The notes under the pieces: generated by a model
Databases searched by the model: none
Told to the model about the DNA's origin: nothing
The model's input: only the letters and a program-made list of their open reading frames with translations
NCBI RefSeq assembly: GCF_030817195.1
Contig: NZ_JAUSYZ010000002.1
Coordinates: 215,602-279,601, forward strand
Length of the DNA: 64,000 nt
DNA from: Arthrobacter globiformis
Lineage (GTDB): Bacteria > Actinomycetota > Actinomycetes > Actinomycetales > Micrococcaceae
Direction of reading: 5' to 3'
Made by a program: the position numbers and the translations under genes
Part shown: piece by piece, positions 44,486-52,722 of the stretch
Position numbering within the stretch: position 1 is the stretch's first letter
Layout of the letters: each line of letters begins with the position of its first letter

Positions 44486-44610
44486 CAGGTTCTCCCGGGC
44501 AGGGTCAGTGCCGGCTTCGCGCGGCCCCGGATATCCGAAGTGCCGGTGAAGGACAGTCCGTCACCGGTTTCCATGAGCGCGTTTGTATCGTCATGAATGG
44601 CGTTAGTCAT
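44485..44610 (-). CDS. Small protein of 41 residues coupled to the DUF3040 gene
   Basis: ATG at 44610 is preceded by GAAAGGAAACC. The frame encodes MTNAIHDDTNALMETGDG, then a segment rich in Gly, Thr and Arg ending LTLPGRT. TGA shares its final A with the A of the DUF3040 ATG. Spacing, ribosome binding site and coupling support real translation. No family recognised. Confidence 0.6.
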   Translation of the reverse strand: MTNAIHDDTNALMETGDGLSFTGTSDIRGRAKPALTLPGRT

Positions 44611-44629
44611 GCGATGGTTTCCTTTCGTT

Positions 44630-44664
44630 GCGAGGTGCGAGGTGCGAGGTGCGAGGTGCGAGGT
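44630..44664. repeat. Five tandem copies of GCGAGGT
   Basis: Five exact head-to-tail copies of the 7-mer GCGAGGT occupy 44630-44664, just upstream of the small gene at 44485-44610 (minus strand). Seven-base units in a non-coding leader can gain or lose copies by slippage and alter promoter spacing. On the transcribed strand the unit reads ACCTCGC. Confidence 0.95.
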
Positions 44665-44770
44665 TCGGGGAGGGGTGGGTGACGGCCTTCAACGCAAGTG
44701 CGCGGGGAGACCGGGACGTCTCACCAGCAGGATCCTGGCAGGCGTCCCGGCCCCTTGGAGCAGGCAGTTC

Positions 44771-46207
44771 TTAGGTCGAGGGGCGTCCGTATGTTTCGAG
44801 GAGGCGCAACCAAATTTCGCTGACTGTGGGGTAGGCCGGGACAGCGTGCCACAAGCGGTCCAGCGGAACTTCTGCGACGACCGCGACTGTCGCGGCCTGG
44901 AGCAGTTCACTCACGTCGGGGCCAGCGAAGGTCACGCCCAATACAACCTTGCGCTTTTCGTCCACAACCATTCGTGCGGTACCCGTGTAACCGTCGGCGC
45001 GCACGCTGGCGCCGGCGACGTGCCCGATCTGGTAGTCGATAACGCGAATGTCGTAGCCGGCCTTGCGCGCCGCATCGGCGGTGAGGCCCACTGATGCGAT
45101 CTCCGGGTCGGTGAACGTGACCTGGGGTACGGCGCGGTGGTCGGCGGTGGCTACGTGTGTTCCCCACGGCGCGTCCGATACTTCGGCTCCGGCGGCGCGT
45201 GCGGCGATCACGTCTCCGGCGGCCCGTGCCTGGTACTTGCCCTGGTGAGTGAGCAGTGCCCGGTTGGTCACGTCGCCCGCGGCGTAAAGCCAGTCGAAGC
45301 CTGACACCCGCAGGGTGTCGTCGGTCTCGATCCAGGTTCCGGGCTTGAGGCCGATGGCTTCGAGGCCGATGTCCGTGGTGCGGGGTGTGCGGCCGGTGGC
45401 GACGAGCACTTCCTGGGAGCTGATTGTTGTGCCGTCTCCGGTCTCGAGAACGACGCCGTTTTCGTTCCGTTGCACCCTCGTCGTTTTGGTATCAGTGAGT
45501 ATCGTGACGCCCTGCTCGCGAAGGGACTTTGCGACGAGGTCACCGGCGAACTGTTCCATACCGGAAAGCAGCCCGCTGCGGGAGATCAGGGTGACGGCGG
45601 TGCCGAAGGAGGCAAAAATGGTGGCCATCTCGGTAGCGACAACGCCTCCGCCGATGATCGCAAGGCTCTCAGGAACAGTCTTGGTGCTCGTTGCCTCACG
45701 GCTTGTCCAGGGCCGGGCGTCGATAAGTCCGTCAATGTCAGGAAGGAGCGCATCGGATCCTGTTGCGATTGAAACGGCATGACGGGCGGTCAGCACTGTG
45801 CTGGAACCATCCTTGGCTGTGACGGTGACCTCCTTTGTGCCGCTCAGCCGGCCTTGGCCGCGTACGAGTGCGATGCCAGCGCTCTCGAGCCACCCGACCT
45901 GCCCGGCATCTGACCAGTTGCTGGCGAAGGAATCCCGCCTCGCCAGCACGGCGTCCACGTCGAGTTCCCCGGTTATTGCCTGGGCGGCGCCGGGTACCTG
46001 ACGGGCGGCCCGCAACGCCTGGGAGGAACGAAGCAGCGCCTTTGACGGCATGCAAGCCCAGTAGGAGCATTCCCCTCCCACGAGCTCGCCTTCGACTATG
46101 ACAGCAGTTAGGCCGCCCTGCACGGCACGATCGGCGATGTTCTCGCCGACCGCGCCGCCACCGAGCACGATCAGGTCGTATTCCGCGGAGCGGTTAGGCG
46201 TAGTCAT
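44771..46207 (-). CDS. Pyridine nucleotide-disulfide oxidoreductase (Lpd/MerA superfamily)
   Basis: The 478-residue flavoprotein has an FAD-binding GGGAVGENIA, NAD(P)-binding IIGGGVVATEMAT and a C-terminal dimer domain with the His-Glu pair H454 and E464 (HAVPAYPTVSE). The redox-active disulfide is C47 and C52, but in GGECSYWACMPSK rather than the usual GGTCLNVGCIPSK, a variant common in actinobacteria whose substrate is not settled. Function as E3 for the complex at 36-39.6 kb cannot be excluded. It overlaps the truncated VOC gene by ATGA. Confidence 0.9.
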   Translation of the reverse strand: MTTPNRSAEYDLIVLGGGAVGENIADRAVQGGLTAVIVEGELVGGECSYWACMPSKALLRSSQALRAARQVPGAAQAITGELDVDAVLARRDSFASNWSDAGQVGWLESAGIALVRGQGRLSGTKEVTVTAKDGSSTVLTARHAVSIATGSDALLPDIDGLIDARPWTSREATSTKTVPESLAIIGGGVVATEMATIFASFGTAVTLISRSGLLSGMEQFAGDLVAKSLREQGVTILTDTKTTRVQRNENGVVLETGDGTTISSQEVLVATGRTPRTTDIGLEAIGLKPGTWIETDDTLRVSGFDWLYAAGDVTNRALLTHQGKYQARAAGDVIAARAAGAEVSDAPWGTHVATADHRAVPQVTFTDPEIASVGLTADAARKAGYDIRVIDYQIGHVAGASVRADGYTGTARMVVDEKRKVVLGVTFAGPDVSELLQAATVAVVAEVPLDRLWHAVPAYPTVSEIWLRLLETYGRPST

Positions 46208-46365
46208 CGTCCAGCCGCCTTGGTGGTGACGACGTCCTGCAGAATCCAGACGTTGCCGTCCGGGCCGCTGAGGTGGCTGTGTCCTCCACGGTTGTAGGCC
46301 AGGCCATCGGCTTCGTGCCGGGCGTTGGGAACGGGGACTACTGGTACTTCAAGTTTCATATCCAT
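46204..46365 (-). pseudogene. VOC/glyoxalase gene reduced to a 53-residue head-to-tail fusion
   Basis: The frame opens like a VOC protein (MDMKLEVPVVPV) and jumps to the family C-terminus (HLSGPDGNVWILQDVVTT), so about 90 residues of the fold are missing. The ribosome binding site (AAAAGGAACC) and overlapping stop with the oxidoreductase (ATGA) are kept, so it may still be translated, perhaps as a coupling peptide. A complete relative is at 58917-59363 and a frameshifted one at 49438-49865. Confidence 0.7.
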
Positions 46366-46444
46366 GGTGATGGTTCCTTTTCATGCTGTGGCTGTTTCTT
46401 GTTGTCGGGCAGCCAGTGTCTTGCCGGTGGATTGTGAGGAGGTT

Positions 46445-46621
46445 CTAGTCTGTGGTGAATCGATATCCTTCTTCGGCGAGTGCGCGCGCCATATGGTCGG
46501 CGTACCATTGCGGCCACTGGGCGTCGTAGACTCCGCCGAGGACTTCGGCTTCGTACACTCCGTGAGCGGCCGATGCCCGTTCCAGTGCGTCAGTTAGTAT
46601 TTCCGTCGTGGTCTTAGACAT
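46445..46621 (-). CDS. Small hypothetical protein, 58 residues
   Basis: ATG at 46621 follows AAGGAATACACAC. The product reads MSKTTTEILTDALERASAAH, then GVYEAEVLGGVYDAQWPQWY and ADHMARALAEEGYRF. The helical pattern and aromatic WPQWYADHMARAL motif are typical of a small conserved actinobacterial protein of unknown function. It is part of the minus-strand row with the VOC remnant and oxidoreductase. Confidence 0.75.
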   Translation of the reverse strand: MSKTTTEILTDALERASAAHGVYEAEVLGGVYDAQWPQWYADHMARALAEEGYRFTTD

Positions 46622-46846
46622 GTGTGTATTCCTTGTCCTTTTGTGATGGGAGACGTTCTGCGTAGGCCGAATCAGGAGACACCGCGGCAGTTGGGTTTAC
46701 TCGCACCGGGTATGTCGCTGCCCGGAGGCAGTGTGGCAGGAACCCGGGATCCCGTATTTGAACCAGTTGCTTAGTGCTTTAAGGAGAGATCCTGCTTGCT
46801 TCCAGACGAGGGCGACGCCGGTGCGGGGCCGGAGCCGATAGCGGCC

Positions 46847-47170
46847 TCATCCCTGAGGAGGGCAACCGGGGCAGCGCCGGGGCGCGGGACCCTGCCCGGA
46901 GATGACAAGGATTCCGAGCGCCATGACAGTAATCCCGAGAACGCCGGTGAAGACGTCTTGGGTTGAAATCCCGCCCAGGAACAGGAAGACGCCGATCATG
47001 TCGGCGAGGAGGGCCAGTGCGGTGTGACGCGTGAACCAGCTCCTCTCCGAGCCCCTTGGGATATCCGGAGATCCGGAGTGCCCGCGGAAGCGGTTCGCGA
47101 TGACTGTGATTCCTCGTCGTCGGGCTCCGGCGCTGCCCTCGCTCTTGGCGGGGGAGTTTTTGTACAACAT
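46847..47170 (-). CDS. Small two-helix membrane protein
   Basis: The 107-residue product from ATG 47170 has a basic N-terminus (RRRGITVIANRFRG), then a segment ALALLADMIGVFLFLGG and a second one, VFTGVLGITVMALGILVIS. The tail is Pro/Cys-rich. It resembles the 42022 protein in size and layout. No family recognised. An upstream start at 47215 is possible but less likely. Confidence 0.6.
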   Translation of the reverse strand: MLYKNSPAKSEGSAGARRRGITVIANRFRGHSGSPDIPRGSERSWFTRHTALALLADMIGVFLFLGGISTQDVFTGVLGITVMALGILVISGQGPAPRRCPGCPPQG

Positions 47171-47320
47171 GACGTTCGCTTCTTCCTTCACGAGGGCGGC
47201 TCCGGGAGCAGGCATCCCAAGTGGAGCTCATTCTGCCGGCGGCCTGCGCCGTCACCGTTTTAACCGGTTACGCTCAGTGCTTTATTCCAGCGACCTGCGT
47301 TGAAGTGCATGTATGATCGG

Positions 47321-47356
47321 CAGCCTTTGCAGCCTTTGCAGCCCTTGCAGCCCTTG
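47321..47356. repeat. Four tandem 9-mers CAGCCTTTG/CAGCCCTTG
   Basis: Two copies of CAGCCTTTG are followed by two of CAGCCCTTG without gaps. On the minus strand they read KGC or AAKA repeats, depending on frame, but no supported gene covers them. The repeat lies downstream of the small secreted-protein frame at 47477-47698 on the same strand. Confidence 0.9.
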
Positions 47357-47476
47357 GGACGGCGGGGGGACGGCAAGTGGCTAGGGGCCGATTCCCGGTC
47401 CGCTCCCGCAACTCGCCCCGGCTGCCCTTGCAGTCGTCTTCTGGGCTCAGGAAGGCCAGCCGCGGCAATCTTCCTG

Positions 47477-47698
47477 TTACGGGTTTTGGCTGCTTCGCTG
47501 CGTTCGTGCAGCGACAGTAGCTGTGCGGCTTGCCGTCTGATGGGGTCTGCCTTCCGCGGGCGTGGGAGAAGCAAGGGAAAGCCCAGAGCCGAGGGAACGC
47601 GTATTTGCCGCTCGCGTTGCCGTTGAAGCGGCGCAGGTTGCGATGGTTGCTGCGGCCAAGGCTGTAAGAAGGGCAGCACGAATCGATTTGGGTGTCAT
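47477..47698 (-). CDS. Possible small secreted protein, 73 residues
   Basis: A strong AAGGAG lies seven bases before the ATG. The N-terminus MTPKSIRAALLTALAAATIA is a plausible signal peptide with cleavage near residues 24-30. The mature part is Ser/Thr/Arg-rich without a recognisable fold. A frameshift may have separated it from further coding sequence, as other minus-strand frames stay open to 47260. No family assigned. Confidence 0.45.
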   Translation of the reverse strand: MTPKSIRAALLTALAAATIATCAASTATRAANTRSLGSGLSLASPTPAEGRPHQTASRTATVAARTQRSSQNP

Positions 47699-47973
47699 GA
47701 TTTTGCTCCTTGAGGGAAGTACTTGGTCCGTGAGTCAGTCCAGGCCATCGTGCTTGTAGACAATCCGGAGTTGCGGCTGGACTCTTGGTCGGCTTGTTGT
47801 GCAGTGCAGAGATCAGATCCGTGGTCTAGCAAGCCATGGCGAACCAGACCAATGGTTGGGAAACAGGAGGCGCGGGCCTTGAAGCAGGCGAGCCTTCGTG
47901 GCTGTGATGCACTGAGGCATGCTCTGCGGCTCCCGCTTGGCTCCGGATATCGCGGGTCATAATCTAAGACATG

Positions 47974-49263
47974 TCAATCGGACATGATTGTCGCGCCGCT
48001 CCTCGAGGCAGGAACGGCCGCAGCTGCGCGCCGGTCCTTGCCTAGCATGGCCAGCTGCGTGAACAGGCTAATGAGGCCAAGAACAGAAGTTACTGCCGCG
48101 TAAGCCGTAACGACCTGCACCAGGCCCAGGGGTGCGGCGAGCAGGCCAACCAGGACCACTGGGATGCTGAAGGCAAGGTAGGCCACTACATAGAGGGCTG
48201 CAACGCTGGCGCTCCTTTGCTGCGGGCCGGTGAGCGGGATGATGATGCGCAACGCCCCGGTGAATGCTGCTCCGAATCCGATGCCGCCAATGAGCTGCCC
48301 TGCCATCATGAGGATGATGCTGCCCGTGAGGACGCCGGCCAGGATACCTGCGGTACCGAGGAGGCAGGCAATGATTCCGATGATTACTCCCCTTCGGGGG
48401 CCTATCCGAATAAAGGCAAGGCCGGCGGCCGCGGATGTGGCCGGTCCGATGAAGCTGGTGATCCCGTTCAGGAGGCCGCTGTCGAGCTGGAAGACGCTTC
48501 GCACAAGGGTGGGAGCCAGGCCCAGAGATAACCCTGCAAGCATCCAGGCCGCCGCGACACCAGGAGCTGCCGCCATGAACTCCGCCCGCGCCGAAGGCGG
48601 AACCACGACGCGAGGCACGAGGGAGCCCAGCGTTCCTGATCGGCGGCTTCCGCTCTCCGGTGAGGCGGCGATGATCCCGGCGCCAAGGAGCGTAATGATG
48701 CCCAGGATCATGAACACCAGGCTGTTTGGCTGGGGGATGTATTCAATGGCAAGCCCGGCGAGCAGGGCTCCGGCTGCCAGGCCGCCGGTCACCCCCACAC
48801 TGCCTATGATCGTTGCGAGCTTCTTCCGGTGGGCCGGGGCGAGCTCGACCAGGGCAGCTGTGAATGCGCTGGTGGCGGCGCCGGTTGCTATCCCCTGAAC
48901 TCCCCGGGCGGCGATCACCCATCCGATATGGGAAGCGGTGAGGAACATGCTCACCGCTAACAGTTGGACGACGAGCGCTCCGAGCAGGACGGAACGACGG
49001 CCCAGATGATCGGAAAGTGAGCCAACGGTAAGGGAAGCGGCCAGGAAGCCGCCGGCGTAGACCGCGAACGCGAGGGTGAGCGTGGGCGCAGCGAAGTCCC
49101 ATTGCTTTTGATAGAGCGCAAGCAGGGGTGTCGGCGCTCCGGCGGCCAGATACAGGCTGATGAAGGTGATGGCGCTGCCTGTGAAGGCAACCCCGGCGGG
49201 AAGCGTGCGGCCTGTGCGCGCCTCCGGCGTTCTCTGTTCGGATAAGGATTGCGTTGTGGACAT
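47974..49263 (-). CDS. MFS efflux transporter
   Basis: The 429-residue, twelve-helix major facilitator has a motif-A-like VGSLSDHLGRRSVLLG between helices 2 and 3 and ARGVQGIATGAATSA in helix 4. These features are typical of drug and metabolite exporters. The extremes are hydrophilic. It stands alone upstream of the redox genes. Substrate unknown. Confidence 0.9.
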   Translation of the reverse strand: MSTTQSLSEQRTPEARTGRTLPAGVAFTGSAITFISLYLAAGAPTPLLALYQKQWDFAAPTLTLAFAVYAGGFLAASLTVGSLSDHLGRRSVLLGALVVQLLAVSMFLTASHIGWVIAARGVQGIATGAATSAFTAALVELAPAHRKKLATIIGSVGVTGGLAAGALLAGLAIEYIPQPNSLVFMILGIITLLGAGIIAASPESGSRRSGTLGSLVPRVVVPPSARAEFMAAAPGVAAAWMLAGLSLGLAPTLVRSVFQLDSGLLNGITSFIGPATSAAAGLAFIRIGPRRGVIIGIIACLLGTAGILAGVLTGSIILMMAGQLIGGIGFGAAFTGALRIIIPLTGPQQRSASVAALYVVAYLAFSIPVVLVGLLAAPLGLVQVVTAYAAVTSVLGLISLFTQLAMLGKDRRAAAAVPASRSGATIMSD

Positions 49264-49437
49264 TGTGACTTCCTGTGAGCGGAGGGATAACCGACAAAAT
49301 GCCGTGCGGAGAATCAGCCAGGGCCTGACGCGCGAACGTCAACCGGCGCATCAGGCCCTGTTTCTGAAAGTGGTGGCGTGATTCGGGAGCACCTCAGCAG
49401 TGCTGCTGCCGCTGCCCCCGTAGGCGCCCGCCGTGGG

Positions 49438-49865
49438 TTATCGGCCGGGTGCCCGGGTGGTGACTTCCTGCAGGAGCCATTCATTTCCGTCCGGGTCACT
49501 GAGGGAGGCGAGCGAGAAATAGCTGGCTCTCTCCGGATGCAGACCGGGCAGACGTGCTTCGTTACCCAGCCGCAGGAAGGATCCGTCCGCGAAGTGGAAT
49601 ACCTCTGATACGTCGATACCCTTCTCGATGAGCTCCCCGCGTGCAGCAACGACGTCATCCACAGCTACAAGCGTGTTCTTCAGAGAACCGCGTGTGGCTT
49701 CGGTGATGCCCCTGCCGATGATTATTGAGGCTGCAGATCCGGGAGGTGTCAGGTGGGCCACGCGGAATCCGTCGCCGCCGCTGTCAACGTCGCCGCAAAA
49801 GCCGAGCTTTTCGTAGAAAGCCCTGAGCGGCCGACGTCGGTCACGGGAACAAGTTTCAAGCTCAT
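49438..49865 (-). pseudogene. VOC/glyoxalase-fold gene with a frameshift
   Basis: The start MSLKLVPVTDVGR and the rest of the fold (AFYEKLGF, GDGFRVAHLTPPGSAASIII, DPDGNEWLLQEVTTRAPGR) are in different frames, joined by a one-base shift near 49825. Unshifted translation from ATG 49865 stops early in an Ala/Thr-rich tail. The downstream part is long and well preserved, so the event looks recent. A sequencing error is an alternative. Confidence 0.75.
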
Positions 49866-49953
49866 GATGGGATTTATCCTTTTCATCGATTGCAGTGGGT
49901 TGCCCGTACCGTGCCGGCCGGGCCCCAGGCGCGGTGTTCCGGTTGCATTGGCG

Positions 49954-50676
49954 TCAGAAAATTGCAGTGTTGCGCAGTTCAAGTGAGATGGGTGTCCATG
50001 AAAGATCGGCCGTCCCATCCTCGTGTCGGAGATGAATGTTCCGCCGCGTGGGCATATCCCATCCGGCGACTTTCGTATGCTCGGTGATGTAATGAGCGAC
50101 CGGGGAGTGGCCGTTGACCATTGGCTGGTAATCCATACGGCGCAGCCGGGAGGATTCGTCGAAGTAGTAGAGCTGGCTTTCGCTTTGCGTGTCGATCGAG
50201 GCAGGGAAGTCAACCTTCAGCACCCTCCACGTTTCTCCGTTCTCGTCCCAGGGGGAGAGTTCATGTGTCTCCACCCCCGGCCAAGTAAAGATGTACGGTT
50301 CGACGAGATAGTGCCAGGTGGCGTAGCTGCGGAAGTACGCTGCCTGCGCAGGAGACCACTGGGCTTCCGGGCCAAAGCCGACAAACGAAGCGCGGGGGCG
50401 ATCCAAAGCGTCGAGCAGTGTTCCGTCTGAAGCGGCGATGGTGATGCTGTCCCGCTCCCGGCTGTAGTCCACCACGCGTCCGGTGGTGAGATTAGTGCTT
50501 GAGATCCGCTGCTGCTGCAGGTCGGCCTCAACGATCTCAACGCCAGCGAATTCCGGCCGACCCTTGAAGCTCCAGAAGGGGCCGCCATAAACAATTTCCG
50601 TTCTCAAGCTCCTGAGGTTTGCCCATCGGCTAAGTCCTCCCTGCGCCTGAAGGACGGTGCTAAGCAGCTGATTCAT
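49954..50676 (-). CDS. Hypothetical beta-rich protein, 240 residues
   Basis: The soluble product has no signal peptide and many alternating strands, for example YGGPFWSFKGRPEFAGVEIV, QLYYFDESSRLRRMDYQP and HYITEHTKVAGWDMPTRRNI. This pattern is like the LolA/LppX fold of lipid- or quinone-binding proteins, but I recognise no specific family. It lies between the epoxide-hydrolase-like gene and the VOC relic on the same strand. Confidence 0.7.
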   Translation of the reverse strand: MNQLLSTVLQAQGGLSRWANLRSLRTEIVYGGPFWSFKGRPEFAGVEIVEADLQQQRISSTNLTTGRVVDYSRERDSITIAASDGTLLDALDRPRASFVGFGPEAQWSPAQAAYFRSYATWHYLVEPYIFTWPGVETHELSPWDENGETWRVLKVDFPASIDTQSESQLYYFDESSRLRRMDYQPMVNGHSPVAHYITEHTKVAGWDMPTRRNIHLRHEDGTADLSWTPISLELRNTAIF

Positions 50677-50790
50677 GCTGATCCTGATTCCTTTCTCGTG
50701 ATTTGGGGGGGCACTTCGGCTCGCAGTGAATGAACAGGCGTTCCTTCTGGTGGCGGTGCCTTTAGCGGGTTGCGCCTTAGCCCTCGGGGC

Positions 50791-50835
50791 CGACCGGAAC
50801 TAGTGGTAACGCCGGGTTCCCTCTAGTTCCGGTCG
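50791..50835. repeat. Inverted repeat of 13-bp arms between two minus-strand genes
   Basis: CGACCGGAACTAG (50791-50803) is the exact reverse complement of CTAGTTCCGGTCG (50823-50835). The 19-base loop is long and no T-run follows on the minus strand. It lies after the hydrolase gene and could be a weak terminator or a binding site. Confidence 0.7.
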
Positions 50836-50869
50836 CTGTGCAGCTGGGCATGTCCCGTTCGGGAAGGCG

Positions 50870-51955
50870 CTACCCTGCCTTCCCGTAGGGAGCCAGGAAG
50901 GTGCGCAGCACCTTGACCAGTTCCTCGGGAGCTTGTTCGGCAACCCAGTGGCCGGCACCGGGTATAACGGCGGTTTCCACCTGGGGTGCCACGGCCGCTA
51001 TCCCCTTTGCGGCGTAGGGGCCCCAGCTGTTTGCTCCACCGATCCCGATGACGGGGATCGTCAGCGGCTCCTTCGCGCGTGCCGCGTTTTGGGCAAGCAG
51101 GCTATCCCACTCACGGTAGAGCCCGAAGCTTGCTCGCAGGGTGTCCTTGTCGCGGTTGTAGAGCTTGACGTAGTACTTGATCACGTGGTCAGGCAGCGCC
51201 TCCCCACCGCCCTGAACATTGAACTCATAACGGTAGAACTGGTCCGCGTTGCCCCTGACCATGTTGACGATCAGTTCGTCATCGACCCGGTTGAAGGGGA
51301 TGTGCCAGAGCCGGTTATTGGTCGCCTCGTCAAGGAAAAGTGGCGGGCCGTCCTTGGTGATGCCGGGAGGGCCCGGGACTTCGGTCACGGCGAGGCGCTC
51401 GACCCGCTCGCGGTGATCTGCAGCCAATGCATAGCCGATGAAGTAGCCGGTATCGTGGCCTACCACGGCGAACTTCTCATGGCCGAGCTCGGTCATCAAT
51501 GCTGCAAGATCGTTCGCGAGTGTGGCTGTGTCGTAGCCGTCTGCCGGCTTTTCGGTCAAGCCGATGCCGCGCTGGTCGACGGCGACGACTGTGTAATCCT
51601 TGGCGAGCGGCTGCATCACCGAACGCCAAGCATAGGAATCTTCCGGCCAGCCGTGCACGAGCAGCAGCGGCGGACCGTCACCGCCGATCACCACGTGCTG
51701 ACGAATGCCGTTGGCCTGGACGAACCTGCTCTCGAAGGTGTCGCTGAATCCCGCAGGCAGCTGCTGCCCATTGGTCACCCAGCTTTCCGGCTTCGCGTTT
51801 GGCGCAGAGGCGGCGGTCGACACAGAGCCGACCAGGAGCGCTGCAGCGAACACGGCTGCCGCGCCGATCCACCTGCGTCGTACGCGTCCCGGCCGGGCGG
51901 GACGCGGCGACGCGGCCAGGCCTCCCTGGTCCGAAGCGGAGGAAGAGTTGTGCAT
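50870..51955 (-). CDS. Exported alpha/beta hydrolase, epoxide hydrolase-like
   Basis: The 361-residue protein has an Arg-rich N-terminus and a membrane/signal segment (about 30-50). The epoxide hydrolase/dehalogenase core follows: oxyanion HGWP (101-104), nucleophile D168 in VVGHDTG and His near 336 in PGAGHWVAEQ. An Asp nucleophile indicates an epoxide hydrolase or related enzyme rather than an esterase. A TetR-type operator (52012-52025) lies just upstream, so expression is probably controlled by the TetR gene at 52068. Confidence 0.9.
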   Translation of the reverse strand: MHNSSSASDQGGLAASPRPARPGRVRRRWIGAAAVFAAALLVGSVSTAASAPNAKPESWVTNGQQLPAGFSDTFESRFVQANGIRQHVVIGGDGPPLLLVHGWPEDSYAWRSVMQPLAKDYTVVAVDQRGIGLTEKPADGYDTATLANDLAALMTELGHEKFAVVGHDTGYFIGYALAADHRERVERLAVTEVPGPPGITKDGPPLFLDEATNNRLWHIPFNRVDDELIVNMVRGNADQFYRYEFNVQGGGEALPDHVIKYYVKLYNRDKDTLRASFGLYREWDSLLAQNAARAKEPLTIPVIGIGGANSWGPYAAKGIAAVAPQVETAVIPGAGHWVAEQAPEELVKVLRTFLAPYGKAG

Positions 51956-52011
51956 GGAGGTCCCCTTTCATGAGGCTCACCGAATGTGAATTAATGATTA
52001 GGTGCGGGAAG

Positions 52012-52025
52012 TAGACCGGTCGTCT
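52012..52025. promoter_or_regulatory. TetR-type operator before the exported hydrolase
   Basis: TAGACCGGTCGTCT matches 14 bases of the repeat upstream of the TetR gene at 52662-52684 and, as its reverse complement, the site at 53446-53460. It lies between the TetR gene end and the hydrolase start. Confidence 0.7.
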
Positions 52026-52067
52026 CAGGCGGGACCGGGGACGCACTTCTAGCCTTGGAGTCGCGAG

Positions 52068-52631
52068 TTAATTCAGGATGTCCCGGAAGACTGTTTCAAA
52101 GAACACGTTGAGGGGCTCGCGTGACCCGGATACTTTCGCCCTCGACAAAGAACCTTCGAAACCTGAAATGACGAAGGAGGCCAAGCGTGCTGCATCTCCG
52201 GCGTTCCGGATCTCGCCGGCGTCCTGGGCTTCGGAGATTGCCTGCGCAAGGTGCTCTGTCCAGGATTGCAGGGCGTTTTCGACCGCTGCAGACACTCTGG
52301 CGCTCTGGGAGGGCATTTCGGTTGAAAAGTTACCCAGGAGGCAGCCGTGGCTGAAGTCCGCTACTTCTGCCATGTTGGCCAAATGAAGGAGGTGCTGGCG
52401 GATCCGCTGCAAGGCGGATCCGCCAGCACCGTCGAGCAGTTCGACGCGTGTGATCTTCTTGTAGGTTTCGACCGCTTCGAGGGCGAGGTCTTCCTTGCTG
52501 CTGAAGAAGTGGTAGAACGAGCCCTTGGGGACGCCGGCGGCTCGCGTGATGTCCAGGACACCTGTGGCGTTGTAGCCATTGGCGTGGAAGAGCTCCAGCG
52601 CTTCCTTGAGGATACGCTCCCTGGTGTTCAC
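52068..52631 (-). CDS. TetR-family regulator (of hydrolase and DJ-1 genes)
   Basis: The 187-residue regulator has an N-terminal helix-turn-helix (GYNATGVLDITRAAGVPKGS then FYHFFSSKEDLALEAV). The C-terminal helical domain is of the type often seen with redox or electrophile sensing (CLLGNFSTEMPSQS). The GTG start follows AGGAGG. Upstream of it is the inverted repeat AGATTAGAC-N5-GTCTAATCT. The same core occurs before the hydrolase and the DJ-1 gene, so it probably represses itself and both neighbours. Confidence 0.92.
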   Translation of the reverse strand: MNTRERILKEALELFHANGYNATGVLDITRAAGVPKGSFYHFFSSKEDLALEAVETYKKITRVELLDGAGGSALQRIRQHLLHLANMAEVADFSHGCLLGNFSTEMPSQSARVSAAVENALQSWTEHLAQAISEAQDAGEIRNAGDAARLASFVISGFEGSLSRAKVSGSREPLNVFFETVFRDILN

Positions 52632-52661
52632 TGCTGCCTCCTGGATTGTTACGATGCTACA

Positions 52662-52684
52662 AGATTAGACCGGTCGTCTAATCT
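52662..52684. promoter_or_regulatory. TetR operator, 9-bp arms
   Basis: AGATTAGAC (52662-52670) and GTCTAATCT (52676-52684) are separated by CGGTC. The site lies about 31 bases before the TetR start, where autorepression is expected. Confidence 0.8.
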
Positions 52685-52722
52685 GGGTCAAGGAGTGACG
52701 CAGGGCGGCCTGCCCAAGCTCC

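Noticed and set aside
44630..44664. Short CRISPR-like repeat array
   Set aside because: Units are contiguous 7-mers without spacers, so this is a simple tandem repeat. No CRISPR array or cas gene was seen in the window.
50933..51973. A 346-codon plus-strand open frame opposite the exported hydrolase
   Set aside because: Antisense to a gene with clear catalytic residues and operator. Composition is shadow-like.
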